Shown: piece by piece, positions 51,093 to 61,892 of the stretch
How the letters are laid out: each line of letters opens with the position of its first letter
Position numbering within the stretch: the first letter of the stretch is position 1
DNA from: Phytoseiulus persimilis
Lineage: Eukaryota > Arthropoda > Arachnida > Mesostigmata > Phytoseiidae
Assembly (NCBI GenBank): GCA_037576195.1
Contig: CM075104.1
Coordinates: 26,614,211 to 26,678,210, forward strand
Direction: 5' to 3'
Length of the DNA stretch: 64,000 nt
Position numbers and translations under genes: made by a program
Notes under the pieces: generated by a model
What the model saw: the letters and a program-made list of their open reading frames with translations, nothing else
What the model was told of the DNA's origin: nothing
Databases searched by the model: none

Positions 51093-51644
51093 CACAACTT
51101 TGGATCGACTTTGAGCCCTCCTGTGAGATTTTCGGCCCTGTACGCGAATGCAAGGGAATTCCGCTATGGAATCCCCGTATTATGACGTTGCCGATGCTGA
51201 CGAAGCTCGATACGCTGAGCATGACTCGTTCGGATTCCTTGAATGCGATTGATTCGATCATCGACCTCGGTAATGAAGTGAGGAAGAATTTGATCAGATC
51301 GAGCTCCTTTCTGGGATCTGCCGGGGCTTCGTATCGAAACGACCAGAATTCTGATAGCGGATCTCATTCTTGTGGATCCGAAAGAAATTCGATCTTTCCC
51401 ACGAGTCGATTGGGAAAAGAGGGCCTTCGGAAGCTTCGTTCCTCGATCCGCTGTCGAATGGTTGAGTCATATCAATTCGCTTGAATCTTCCAAGGGAGAG
51501 GATGAACCGCTAGCTTCCTTGGAGAAGGTAACGCCGCCAATTCCGAGCATCCTCCTCGCTCACAGCCCGCTACCAGAGTCGGAACTCGTCGCGAGGACAT
51601 CTGGTCAGCACACTGATGTGCAACGCCGTCCGAGATCTGACGGT

Positions 51645-53425
51645 ATGGAGTTGTTGGTGAGTACTGAAGTCGTTTGTTTCAATGCTTTGATCGCGAAGAG
51701 CAAGCCTCGCAACTGTATGAGGAGTCCAGATTTCCACCAAGCTCGGTGGAAGTTGAACGAGGAAAGTTTAACGAACGCGTGTAACAAGAACAGTGTTCCC
51801 CACAATTTTTCCCCAACGGCCAGCCAAGCTCACGGTTAGACACGAGCTGCTAGTTTCCAATCCTCGAGACTCTCAAAGCGTGTACATATTCCCCAAGGCT
51901 CAAACTAGGAAGTGCTCTGTAGACGGGGGAACCGAGCCTTATGTTTCGATTCAATGCCAACAATGAGGTCCATGCAGGCTTGTGTCTGCATTCAATCAGG
52001 AGAAGAAGTCAAAATTAAGAGTCTCATTCCTGCCTCGAGTGACCGCCGTTCCGGCGGGCAGAGCGGAATCGAGAACGCTCGGACAATCGGACAGTAACCC
52101 CATCTGAATATCTCGACCTGTTTTTCTTGTTGATTTCTGTCGATGAATCTACCGTACACGCCCCTCGCAGTAGCGGGGACACCAAAGGCTACTGACCGGA
52201 TTTCGTCGGCGGAGCCCGATCTTCTGCCGTAGGTGAATGACATTGCCGAACGACAGAAGGTTGCTCGTCGAGCAGCTCTGTGCCAGCTACTGTCGCTGCC
52301 GGCACCGTTCCAGCGGCCAGAAAACGGATGGAAACGGAAAATTCCATCCGTACGGAACATACGCGAGCATGGCACCGATCATTTCTGGACTCCGCGTTTC
52401 CAGTGACAACTGACAGAAATTCAGTCGGACATCAGTCTGAAGCCATCAGTCGGACTGAAATACGTCACCTCGGCCGACCGGCTCGCGATGAAATCTGAGT
52501 CGCGGTGTCGCTTCTCACAGCGTCCCGTCTGGATCAGAGAGCGAGCGAGCGAGGTGTTAATAGACTCGCGGAATATATTTCTGATGTCGATTCGTCATTC
52601 GTTCGCAGGTTTTGACAGTTGCGCTGCTCGGCTGCACTGTGGAGTCCCAGTTTCCTTATGGAGTGCCTCCCTATTTCGTGGTGTCCCAGCCTTTCAACAA
52701 TATGCTCACGTCGGGCTCTCACTTGATTCCGATGCACCAACCGTACTACCTCAGTCCGCAGTTCGTCTATCCGAGATATGTTCCCATTAATGGAGCGTGG
52801 ATGGGGAGCCATTCGGGTTACCAACAGCCCATAAACAACCTTCCTCCCTTGCCTCCCATACCTGCCGGCTACCCTCCTTTGCCCTCTATTCCTCCGCCTG
52901 GAGGATCCGGATCGGTGGTAGTAAACCCCGGCGGTGACTCCGTGACACCTGTACAACCACCCACACCCGTCCAGCCCCCAGTTGTAGTTCAGCCGCCGAC
53001 CACTCCCCGTCCCCCCGTTCCCGTAACTCAACCTCCTCCGCCTGTCCCGACTACACCGCGTCCTACCACTCCGCCACCGACACCGGTTACGCGACCTCCT
53101 ACTACTCCCCGACCGGTGACAACTCCCAAGCCCGCACCTATTCAACCTCCGCAAGATGACGATGATGACATCGCTGACCCCATTTCCAACCCTCCCGTCC
53201 TTTCCGCAATTCGCGACCCGGTAAATACGCAATGACACACTTATTTTCCGCATGTTTCCCTCACCGGTGGTCGAGACGCCGTCTGGGAACGGTATGCTGT
53301 GTTTGATGGCTAACAGAACATCAACTTCTTGCTTGTAGTCTCCGTACCATCTCTACTACGACAACCCCGGCGACTTCTTCATAGATCCAACTCATGTTGT
53401 TGATATCAAGGAACGGCAGCAGTGA
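51645..53425 (+). CDS. Secreted proline/threonine-rich protein, three exons
   Basis: Exons are 51645-51656, 52609-53220 and 53339-53425, all phase 0, with donors GTGAGT and GTAAAT and acceptors TTCGCAG and TTGTAG. The protein has 236 residues. Residues 1-17 (MELLVLTVALLGCTVES) form a signal peptide cut by intron 1 after codon 4, the layout typical of arthropod cuticle-protein genes. Residues about 18-75 are rich in Tyr, Pro and Phe. Residues about 76-185 are Pro/Thr/Val-rich with repeated PTTPRP and PVQPP units, probably O-glycosylated or extended. A run of five Asp (187-191) follows, then a compact C-terminus encoded by the last exon (YHLYYDNPGDFFIDP). No chitin-binding Rebers-Riddiford motif and no cysteine were seen after the signal. 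The likely role is in extracellular matrix, cuticle or egg-shell; no named family is claimed. The upstream frame is open in phase with the ATG back to 51298, so a longer N-terminus cannot be fully excluded. Confidence 0.7.
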
Positions 53426-53465
53426 GACCGAGAGAGGGAGAAATATAGAATAGGCCGACAACGCG

Positions 53466-53471
53466 AATAAA
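53466..53471 (+). terminator. Polyadenylation signal AATAAA
   Basis: Perfect AATAAA 41 bases after the TGA of the proline-rich secreted-protein gene; position and strand fit its 3' end. Confidence 0.65.
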
Positions 53472-54447
53472 TCACTTAGAAAATTTGTCAAGTCGTTTTG
53501 ATTCCGCTCGGTATTTCCCCGTTGATCGCTCGATTGGTCCGTCCCGCTCCGTGATCGATATTGGAACAGGTTGCACAAACTTCGAAGCAAGGGTGTTGGA
53601 GTGGAGGAAACTCAAGAGGCCGGTCGGTCGGTGGACAGGGCGCGAAGGGAAACCGCTCCGCCTCGCTTCCCACTGTTATTCTTTCCAGTATCGAGCGGGC
53701 CGATAGAGCAGGCGAATCGAACGAAGGAAGCGGAGAGGTTTTGTTTTTATGCGCCGCACCACGATTAATTAACAAAGTAATTTCATTTTTCTCAGCCAGT
53801 TTTTACTTGTCACACGAAGAACTAATTGGATTGTCGGTTAATTCGGCAACGACGTCCAATAACGTTTGTTCTGCGATTTCCTCCCGTGCGATCCCGTTGC
53901 TCCCTCCACCGAGCGAATGACGAGCCGACAGCGGAGCAGAAACAGCGATCGGCGGGAACCCAAGCGGAGCTATGGCGAAGAACGAGTTCCAGAATCCGTC
54001 GATCGTTTCTTCGCTCGCGATTCGTCAACGGAGTCGTCGACGGCCTGCTCGATCATTGAACGTTCGTCAAAACAAAATCCGAGACTGGCGTCGCGGCGGC
54101 AGCTGCTACGATATGCAACAATTTTTTCGCTCCTTCTAGGGGTTAGGAAGACAACGGCTGTGAATAGTTAGTGAGTGGTGTTGCGTCGTTGCTGTTTCAA
54201 TTAGAAGCTTGCCCCGAGCGAAACTATCGGAATAAAAAGCCAAGAAGCGAGCCAGCATCCGCTCATTCTTCCCGCTGTCAACAATGAATGAATGCATACG
54301 CGAGTATTTCTATAATAATAATAATAATAATAAGGATTCAGCTTGCTCGCCCCTCGGCTTGAGTGTGAGAGAGAGAAACAAGTGCGATGGCCGAGCGATA
54401 GAGAGAGATAACTAAAAGCAGAAAACCCACATCATTTGCATATAGAT
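53472..54447. other. Intergenic, no supportable gene
   Basis: Overlapping short frames only. An AATAAA occurs near 54232 without a matching coding end. A TAA/ATA trinucleotide run lies at 54312-54333. Confidence 0.5.
54312..54333 (+). repeat. (ATA)n trinucleotide microsatellite
   Basis: About seven ATA/AAT units, the only clear AT-only microsatellite in the window. Confidence 0.9.
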
Positions 54448-55575
54448 TCAACGCCGTTCCGCATTATGATGGTTACATACATCAGGGATTGTGCGTCGCC
54501 GAGCTTTCGTCGGAGATTCCGCGCTTCTCACTGAGCAACCGAACCGATCCCGGAGGTTTCCCCGCCCGTTCGACCAGTTTTCCCCGCTCGATCTCTTCCT
54601 GCGTCCGGAGCCGACGAGGCTCCCCAACGAGCTCCAGTCGTCATCGTCAGAGAGCGATCCAGGACTCAAGGGTTGATTCGAGCCGCAGTTGATCAGGATT
54701 TCCGTCTCGCGGCACAGCGAACGTCGATAGCGCATCCGACCTTTGAAGTATAATGCGGCGAGGAGGTTTTCGCGGGCCCTCTTAGCTGCTCAAGGATCTG
54801 ACAGGGACTCAAGAGCTGCACCGACCCCGGCTACGTCTCCGCCAAGCGGGGACTCCTCATCGTCAGGACGAACTTCTTCCCACCGAGAGCTACTGTCACA
54901 GGCGTCATACTCCTTTGTGCGAGCAGAGCAAGTTGGTCGAGTGTGGTGACCCACTCGACGAAGATCAAGCAGTCAGCCAGCGAGGATGCGCTCCGTGCGG
55001 CTGACTTGTGGCGATTCCTCAGAGATCTGCGGAGGCATCACGAGCGTGTCCCCCCGTTCGCTGAGACCGTTTGCGCCACTCACTGGAGGAGCCGGCACGC
55101 ACCGTCGACGTGAAGAACGGAATCGACTCTTTGGGACGTCTTCTCCCGTGAAAGTGATGATATGGTAGAGGCAGCGGGAGGTTTTGCAACTAATGAATTG
55201 GTGCGCTATTTGCCTGACGGCTGGCCGGCTAACCGGTCGAGTGGCTGGCTGGCTGACCAGCTCGCAGATCTTTTGAAAAGAAATTAAGCGGAGCTTTCGT
55301 TCGTCGAAGACTCTGAAGGGCAGTGGCGGCAGCCGCGGCGCTCGGCCTGCCAAACTATGAACGGTTGCTTGGTCGGCGAGCTCTCGGTGGACGTCGGCCT
55401 GCCAGGCAGGCCGGCCTTTCAAAAACCCAGGCTTCGCCTTCATTAATCTCGTCGTTCGTCGTCCCTTCGTCGTCCTCCCGTTGCCTCTCTGCTCTCTCAA
55501 ATGAGAGACGCACGAAAGCATACGAACGATGGATGGTTTTGACGAGATTTTGTTGTTTTGTTTAATATTCCTCAT
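54448..55575 (-). other. Minus-strand reading frame interrupted only by two TGA codons
   Basis: One minus-strand frame runs from an ATG at 55575 to a TGA at 54450-54448, about 375 codons, with just two internal stops. Both are TGA (54975-54973 and 54792-54790). The pieces are about 200, 60 and 114 codons and stay in one phase. The translation is basic at the start, then has acidic/serine-rich stretches (RWEEVRPDDEESPLGG and SLSDDDDWSSLGSL). No family is recognised. Possible explanations are short introns, a decayed gene, recoding of TGA, or chance in stop-poor DNA. No SECIS-like element was identified. It would be convergent with the proline-rich gene. Listed as an observation, not as a firm gene. 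Confidence 0.25.
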
Positions 55576-55587
55576 CCCTTCGTTCAA

Positions 55588-58469
55588 TTAATTCATCTTC
55601 CAAACCCCTCAGCGCCCCGAGTCGTTCCCCTTTTTTTCGCTCTGTTCCTTAACAGCGACCCCCATGCCTCGGTTTCTGTCGTTAGCCGGCGGTCGGTGAC
55701 CAGCTTTAATTTTTAACTAACAGATCTTCAAATTGAATTCTCCTCTCTAGCGTCGACGTTGCCTCCCGTTCACTCGGGTGCTCGACTCAAACGCAAGCGC
55801 TCGTCGAGGGTTTCATCCGCACGTCTCCCGAAGTTCCCCTGTCACATCCGAGCTTCTTTCCGATCTCCGGTTCGTGTGCAGCTTCTGGGCGACACCGAGC
55901 GCTCCGGCGCGGCATTGGACGCGGAGCTGCAACCTATGTGGAGATCGATGCTCCACACCTTCCTTCGGTCGCCCCCAGGAGCTCGAAGCACGACTCGACA
56001 TGGTATCGATGGCTCTAATAACCGCAATCGCCACCGGCAGTCGCTCCTCGAAAAATTAGGAGTCAATGTTGGTCTACAAGAGAAAGTAGTGGGGAGCCGG
56101 CCCATGCAGTAGGAACCTCCCAACGGTCGGGACCACACACCAGGGTCTACGAGGGGACCACAACTCCATTTCGAGTTCATTTTTCATCCTGCTCATAGCG
56201 AGTTGTCCTCGGCAGCGGAGTCCGATAAGTTACGATGTTAAACGGCAACTGTTGCTTGTCCATTCTCCTTGATTCGCTTGCACCCACAAACGCGCAGCGG
56301 TGACAGCGACGACTGCAACAACAATAAGGAGGACCGCATGAGCAGACGAAACATTTAATGGACTGCCTTATTCCTCGGAGCGTCATTTTAACAGTTCGGC
56401 GAATATTACGCTCGCACGTTTCACGCCATGGCGCCCCTGAGCTCATTGAGCGGCTGTGTAATAAGCGTTTCCTCCTCCCTGCGCGGGGCAGAAACCAAGA
56501 CCTGCGCGACTTCAGATCAATTCAGTGGTCAACGTTGCTGGAAACTTCGGATCTCATAAGGGGCCAGGTGACACGGGAACTCACTCCGTGCTCCTCGACG
56601 GGACCGGATACGCGCCCCTCCTCCTCCACCTTGACCCTTCAGGCCGTCATTCAACCGACTGATTCTTCAGGAGGGCAGGATTGAGTAAACGGAGATCAAA
56701 TGAACTAAATGAATATTTTCATGTTGCGCAACCGTGAGATGAGCATTGATCTCCCACGCAACCCATTTTTCTCCGCGACTGTGCGCGAGATCTGATTGAC
56801 GCAGGGTTCCTCTTCGATCGCGACGAAGAGACTTCAATTTCGCTGACCACGTTCAGACACTGCAAGGAGCGGTTGCGCTGCCGGAAGAGAAATATTGACG
56901 CTGAAAATAGCGACTGAGAGCAAGGAGCAAGAGAAACAGATCATCCCAAGGATTCGCTCGTTTGCGGTTAACTCCTTGGTTGCCGCTCGCTCGTTCGCTC
57001 GCTCGACCTATTTGATGGACGGACGGACACACAGACGGACAGATTGATCGAAAGAAAGATACCCGCACTCAGAAAGGCAGACCCGAGGAGTACTGACGGC
57101 TTTGAAGGAGGATATCGGAATGAGTGGTCGTCGCCGGTCCTCCGCGTGGCTGCCCTGACTGGGTTCCTTTCATCGGGTCGCGTTGAAACAAAAGAGTTCG
57201 TCGACGAGGACGAGCGGCAAGCGCAGGAGAATAACGAGGAGGGAAACACGGACTCCGATCAACCTACCACCGACTGACGGACGGACGTACAGACAGACAA
57301 ATCGACGGACGAGCCAGCCAGTCAAAACGCGAGTGTGTGAGTGAACGAGGTGTCAGCCAAAGTCTTTTGTTCTTTGGCGCTCCCTCGTCTGATATTGGCA
57401 CCACCAGGACGACGACGACCACTGGCACAGCTATCAACCACCTCTGCCGCTTTTGGATAGATAGACAGAGAGACAGACAGGCGGACGGTTGGACCGGCCG
57501 CTGGAAGAGAAATATCGAACAAGAAAAGGAGAATATGCGAGTACTGCCCCACCCTTTTGAGGTTTCCTTCATCTGCCTGGCTCCGTCTCCGGTTCTCTCG
57601 CTCGCTGAGATCAGCAAACTATCCGCTCGGTGCGAGGGGCCGATGAAAATCTACTTGTTTGACTCGCGGACGTGGAGTCGTTATCCTCCAAGACGATAAT
57701 TCAACCCTTGTGACTCTCCGCGTCGCGAGTCAGAGAGTTCAGAGACGCGAGGAGCGTGACAAAAAATCCCGAAGCTCGAGGGCCACGGAAACACGCGCGA
57801 TATCATCTTCCACAGCTGGACAAGGGTTCCAGGCTCGCTCCGACCGGTTTGTTGCGGCGTCGATCGGTCGGTCCCCACACGCCCGTGCCACAAACTCGGC
57901 ATGGCCGAGTGGAGGGGACAAAAGAAAGACTGGCAACCTTCCTTTAATACTCCTCCTTCCGATCTTTTCAAATTTGGAACCCCTACGCCGAGCCTGGTGG
58001 CCTGCACGTTCTCACACAGTCCCACACATTGGCACACACTGCCGTTCTCCGCCTATTTCTTTGTTTCTTTTATTTATCATGAAAACTTCGTTCGCCGCCC
58101 CTTCGAATCTCTCACAGACGACACCGCTAACACAGCGCTCGCCCACACGAGGAGTCTCTTCCGTTCTCCTCTTCTGGGCGTAAACAGAGTTCTCTGCGAC
58201 TGGCCCCAACGCACACTTGCTTATCCTCGGCTCCGCTTGGTCCCGAGGCTCTTCGCCGCGCTCTCTGTTGCGGTTGTCGACGTTGCCATCGTTCTCCTTA
58301 TTCTTCTATCAGACGCAGCAGTGCTAGCGGAAGAGTTGACGGTCTCGACTCCATTGTTTCGATGGAGCAGTTATTCCTCGCGATGGTATCATCTCGTCAT
58401 TCAGCTCGCTGATCCAGCACGGCCGAGAACTTGGCTCGCGCACCCTAAGCCGCATCACGGAGGTCCATC
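55588..58469. other. No supportable gene
   Basis: Open frames at 55759-56112 (plus, 117 codons) and 57659-58473 overlap others in different phases and show no domain. Degenerate GACG/GACA tetranucleotide repeats lie near 57000-57060 and 57270-57320. Confidence 0.4.
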
Positions 58470-58555
58470 ATGACGGCTCAACGTGCAGCCGTGAGAGCGG
58501 CCGTGGTCAACTGTCGTTCACTCGTCGAGACCGTCTTCGTGATGGAGCGCACCGT

Positions 58556-58579
58556 CCCCCCCCCCCCCCCCCCCCCCCC
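58556..58579 (+). repeat. Poly-C run (24)
   Basis: Longest homopolymer in the window, just upstream of a candidate secretory ATG. If the true length differs, the frame of anything spanning it changes. Confidence 0.92.
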
Positions 58580-58598
58580 TCCTCCAAAGTTTGTTTTC

Positions 58599-58742
58599 AT
58601 GATCGCGGTGTTGCTGATAGTGACGTTGTCATCGGACTGCTCGGTTTCAGGTCGGTTCCTCCCGCTGCCAGTCCCACCATGGCCGCTAAAATTGTATTGT
58701 GCCTTCAACTCCGTCGCTAAGGGGATTGTTGGTAAACAATAG
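58599..58742 (+). CDS. Candidate short secretory peptide or first exon
   Basis: From the ATG at 58599 the frame begins MIAVLLIVTLSSDCSVSG, a convincing signal peptide, and continues about 30 residues to a TAG after VGKQ (47 in all). Possible donors occur inside (GTCGGT after the Ser codons; GTAAAC near 58731), so it may be a first exon. The same frame is open upstream to an ATG at 58470 through the poly-C tract as poly-Pro, which is less likely coding. No homology is recognised. Confidence 0.25.
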   Translation: MIAVLLIVTLSSDCSVSGRFLPLPVPPWPLKLYCAFNSVAKGIVGKQ

Positions 58743-60176
58743 ATTGAACTGAGATGAACAGGGAGAAAGCCACCGCCATGCGATGCCATCCTTGCCAGCT
58801 TGCGCGTCTCCCTTCCTGTCTGGATGCTTCTCTTGCGTGGCTGTCGCCAAGATAGTAGAATAGCCTCTCTCTCGCTCGCTCCCCGCTCGCAGGAAAAGGA
58901 GGAGTGGCCTCAGGCTTCGTGAACTAATTAGAGTACAAAGGAAGCAAGACGATCCACTCGGCCATTTTCAGCTGCTACCTCCTCCACATCCGTAGTTTTG
59001 CTTTTCTAAACAGCACGCTCTTCTTCTGCTGCTCCTCACACAGACCTCCTTGAAAAGAAATTACTCCTCGCTAACCAACAAACAACTCTTTCTCCCCTGT
59101 TCGCCTATTCTACTTTCCCTCCAGGCAGAATCGGGAAACAGGGCCACTACAGCAGCAAGCCCGTGTCTTGATCAAACAAAATCAGCTCAGATTCCCCAAT
59201 CTTCGCCCGTGCCGCGCGTTCCCTCGCTCGTCCGATCTCATCCTTCGTAGAAGCGAACTCGCCAGGAAACGGAGCCCGTCTTTCGGTATCGAAACTCGAC
59301 GTCAAATCAATGTTCCGAAGCACTCATCATCCATCAGATGTCCCGCTTTTCCCTCGGTTTGCTCTCGCGGAATTCAAAGCCTTATCTGTGCTCCAAGGTC
59401 CCAGGAATTCGACGGTTCGAGCCCGTACAGAGCAGTCGAGTACGCTTTCCGGGATTCCTAGCCGAGCTCGTCCTTTTTCCCTTTCCCATTTGGATCCCGT
59501 CGAAGGAGTCCCGGTGACATTCTGTGACCTGGGAGGAGGGCTCGAAACGACCTGCATCTCGGAACCGTTCTCTCCGGCGTCGAAAACCTCTCAGGATGGT
59601 CTGGACGAATAGCTACCTTGGCGCGCCGTCCCGATCGGGACCACGCATCCCAACTACTTGCTCCCGACGATGTATGAGCCAGAGGTTCCAGAGGGTTTGC
59701 TGCACGCAGCGCAGGGGTAAATTGCCGCAGTGCTCCGTGTTTGCCGATTCACGCTCGAGAGCGAGGAATCAGCCCTCAGATATGGACGACGACGACGACG
59801 ATCACCGAAGTGAGAAGTTACTTGGGCTTCAACAAGGCGAGCATGAGTAATTAGCACGCTAGTCGAACGAGGAGATACCCGTCGGCTCCTCGCAAGCCAG
59901 AGATCGAGCAAAAGGCTCTGTCCTCGTGCGCGTCGTTACGCTCCATCGTCGTGGACTGCCACGAGAGGGGTCTCAATGAATTTTAGTGCATGCAGCCAGC
60001 CCTCCAGTCAGCCGGTCGGTCGCTCGACCAGGCAGCCGAGCTGAAAGGCAAGAGTTTGCAAATTTTTACCTTTACGACGTTGATCGATCGGTAGATCAGA
60101 CCGAGGAGGGAGACCTGGTTGACGGTGGCTGCCTGCGCTCCTGGCTCACTCATTCGTTCGTAGGAGCAGCCGGCCA
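58743..60176. other. No supportable gene
   Basis: Three plus frames stay partly open between about 59170 and 59620, with no domain, signal peptide or consistent splice sites. A GAC run near 59780 gives poly-Asp. Confidence 0.4.
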
Positions 60177-60507
60177 TTGAGTAAAGTGATTATTTCATTT
60201 TTGCCGCTGCTGCTCTGCCTCCTGAAATCATCCTTGTCTGAGTCACCCGTGAGGCGATTGTGTATCGATGCGACTCTTTCATCCCTCTTCGTCAGAAGAA
60301 GTCGCGGGATCTCCATCGACGTCGGTCGTCTTCGAGAGCAGCCATATCAACGTTCCTCGAGACAGGTTTTCCCGTACAGCTCGTTCGGAGAGATCCCGCA
60401 CGCTCGTCTGTCAGGAAGCGTCGCGGCGTCTTCGTTGCCGCCGTACGGTCACGCCAATCCGAAAGAGATCCTGTTCGGGTCTCAAGCGTTCGACAGCCAG
60501 CATTCAG
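60177..60507 (+). CDS. Candidate exon of a secreted protein (partial, start not found)
   Basis: The frame opens with KVIISFLPLLLCLLKSSLSE, resembling a signal peptide, and continues with Arg/Ser-rich and then Tyr/Pro/Ser-rich sequence (QVFPYSSFGEIPHARLSGS). No ATG precedes the hydrophobic core in frame (the frame starts at a TTG), so a short upstream exon would be needed, as in the gene at 51645. A possible acceptor (TTCGTAG) lies near 60163 and a donor-like GTAGTT at 60508. No family is recognised. Confidence 0.2.
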
Positions 60508-61529
60508 TAGTTGTATCCATACTTTCGTTTTACGATGTCCACCTGCACGGCCGAGCGAGAGACGGAACGTCATTTTGAGTGTCATCGTCCCATTACGACT
60601 AGCGGTTGGACCGTAAAGTTACAGCCGGAGGCTCGCTCTCGGGAGCCAACACGGAATTGAATGAAGCTAACTTCGGTGAATGAGTGCTGGAGAAACTTCA
60701 CTCGGCCCTCGATGAGAACACCTACGACAAGTGAGCCGAAGCGCAATCGGACTCTTACGCTCTGGAGAAGAAGAACGGCGAGATTAAGTGCGGTGTCGAG
60801 GAGAGTCGGAATGCCTCAGTGAACTCGATGCAAATCCTCTCCCTTGTTTTCTCATGAATTTTCAGTCTCGCTCGACTACAGCAACAAGTTTGGACTACAG
60901 CCGCCTTATTTAGTAGTCGCTGTCGTCTCATTCTTGCCTGCGCGCCCGCCTGCTTTCAGGAGGCGAGCATCAGAAGTAACTCGCGTCTTCTTGTCCTTTG
61001 GTAATTGCGACTGGCGGATTAGCGACAGAGATTCTTCATTAGCATCGAGGGTCCTCTCGAAATAGACCTAATTCCGATCAGAATAACCGGCGGAGGAACA
61101 TCACCCAAGGAGGACGCGACGAGCATGAGCCGCAAGCCTCCTGTGATTCTCTTGGTTCAACTCGACTTCCAAAGAACGGAATGGCTGAGTCCCCGGGTGT
61201 GAGATTAGACGGTCGACGAGCGCGGCGAAGCCGCCGGTCGCCAATCTGAAATATGATTGCAAACAGTCATAAAGAGGAAAGAGAACGACGCGCTGCAGGC
61301 ATCGCTAGTTGGCGAATTCCTCCCCGATCCGAACAGCAAACATGAACTGTACGCGGATATCGTGTCTCAACAGAATTGCAAATATCCTCAACGGGAAAGC
61401 TCCCGGCGCCAAACGAAGCTTCTCAACGCTGCTCATTTGCCTCCGACCGATTCTCCTCATTCTAAGAATTCAACACGAGACGAACGCTGGTAACCTCTGG
61501 ACTCGGGGAGGGTCGCGTTTCATTCACCC
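60508..61529. other. Possible exons of the same region, unresolved
   Basis: Exon-like pieces sit behind pyrimidine-rich acceptors: one after TTTTCAG near 60864 (translating to LDYSNKFGLQPPYL) and one from about 61271 to a GTAACC donor-like site near 61489 (Lys/Glu-rich start, then polar). Phases do not join into one verified model. Confidence 0.2.
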
Positions 61530-61892
61530 ATGCCGACGGCGATCGCTGTTCTGGAACTCATCCAGCCCCCTACTCCGGGAAATATAATTGCCTTCCATGT
61601 GTTTCCGCAACCCTCGGATTATCTGATTGGAATGCTTCATGTAGCTACTACTCTGGCCGCTTGCATTGGCAATGATGCGAATGCCTCTGGTGGTAGAAAC
61701 TGTGGAGGTCATTGTTGCGCAGTGAGGCTTCCGATTTGCTTTGTTCGTGTTGCCTGTGAACACTTACTCACACCAGTGAGATATGGGCGCTTCCAATCGA
61801 GCAAACCGAGGTCGTCGGCTTTGCTGCCGCACCACAGGCGCGCCCATCCATCACGCAGATACTATCTTGACGAGACGTACCGCAGCCGGTAG
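61530..61892 (+). CDS. Candidate open frame (120 codons), unknown product
   Basis: An ATG-initiated frame begins MPTAIAVLELIQPPTPGNII, with a hydrophobic stretch around residues 35-48 and a Cys/Gly-rich segment (NCGGHCC) near residue 60, then a basic tail. The minus strand at 61763-61524 is also open for 79 codons and reads equally well, so strand and coding status are undecided. No homology is recognised. Confidence 0.15.
   Translation: MPTAIAVLELIQPPTPGNIIAFHVFPQPSDYLIGMLHVATTLAACIGNDANASGGRNCGGHCCAVRLPICFVRVACEHLLTPVRYGRFQSSKPRSSALLPHHRRAHPSRRYYLDETYRSR

Noticed and set aside
52534..53253. 239-codon minus-strand open frame, Arg/Gly-rich
   Set aside because: It is the complement of the proline-rich exon; Pro/Thr codons on one strand give Gly/Arg/Cys frames on the other. 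Splice sites, signal peptide and polyadenylation signal all support the plus strand.
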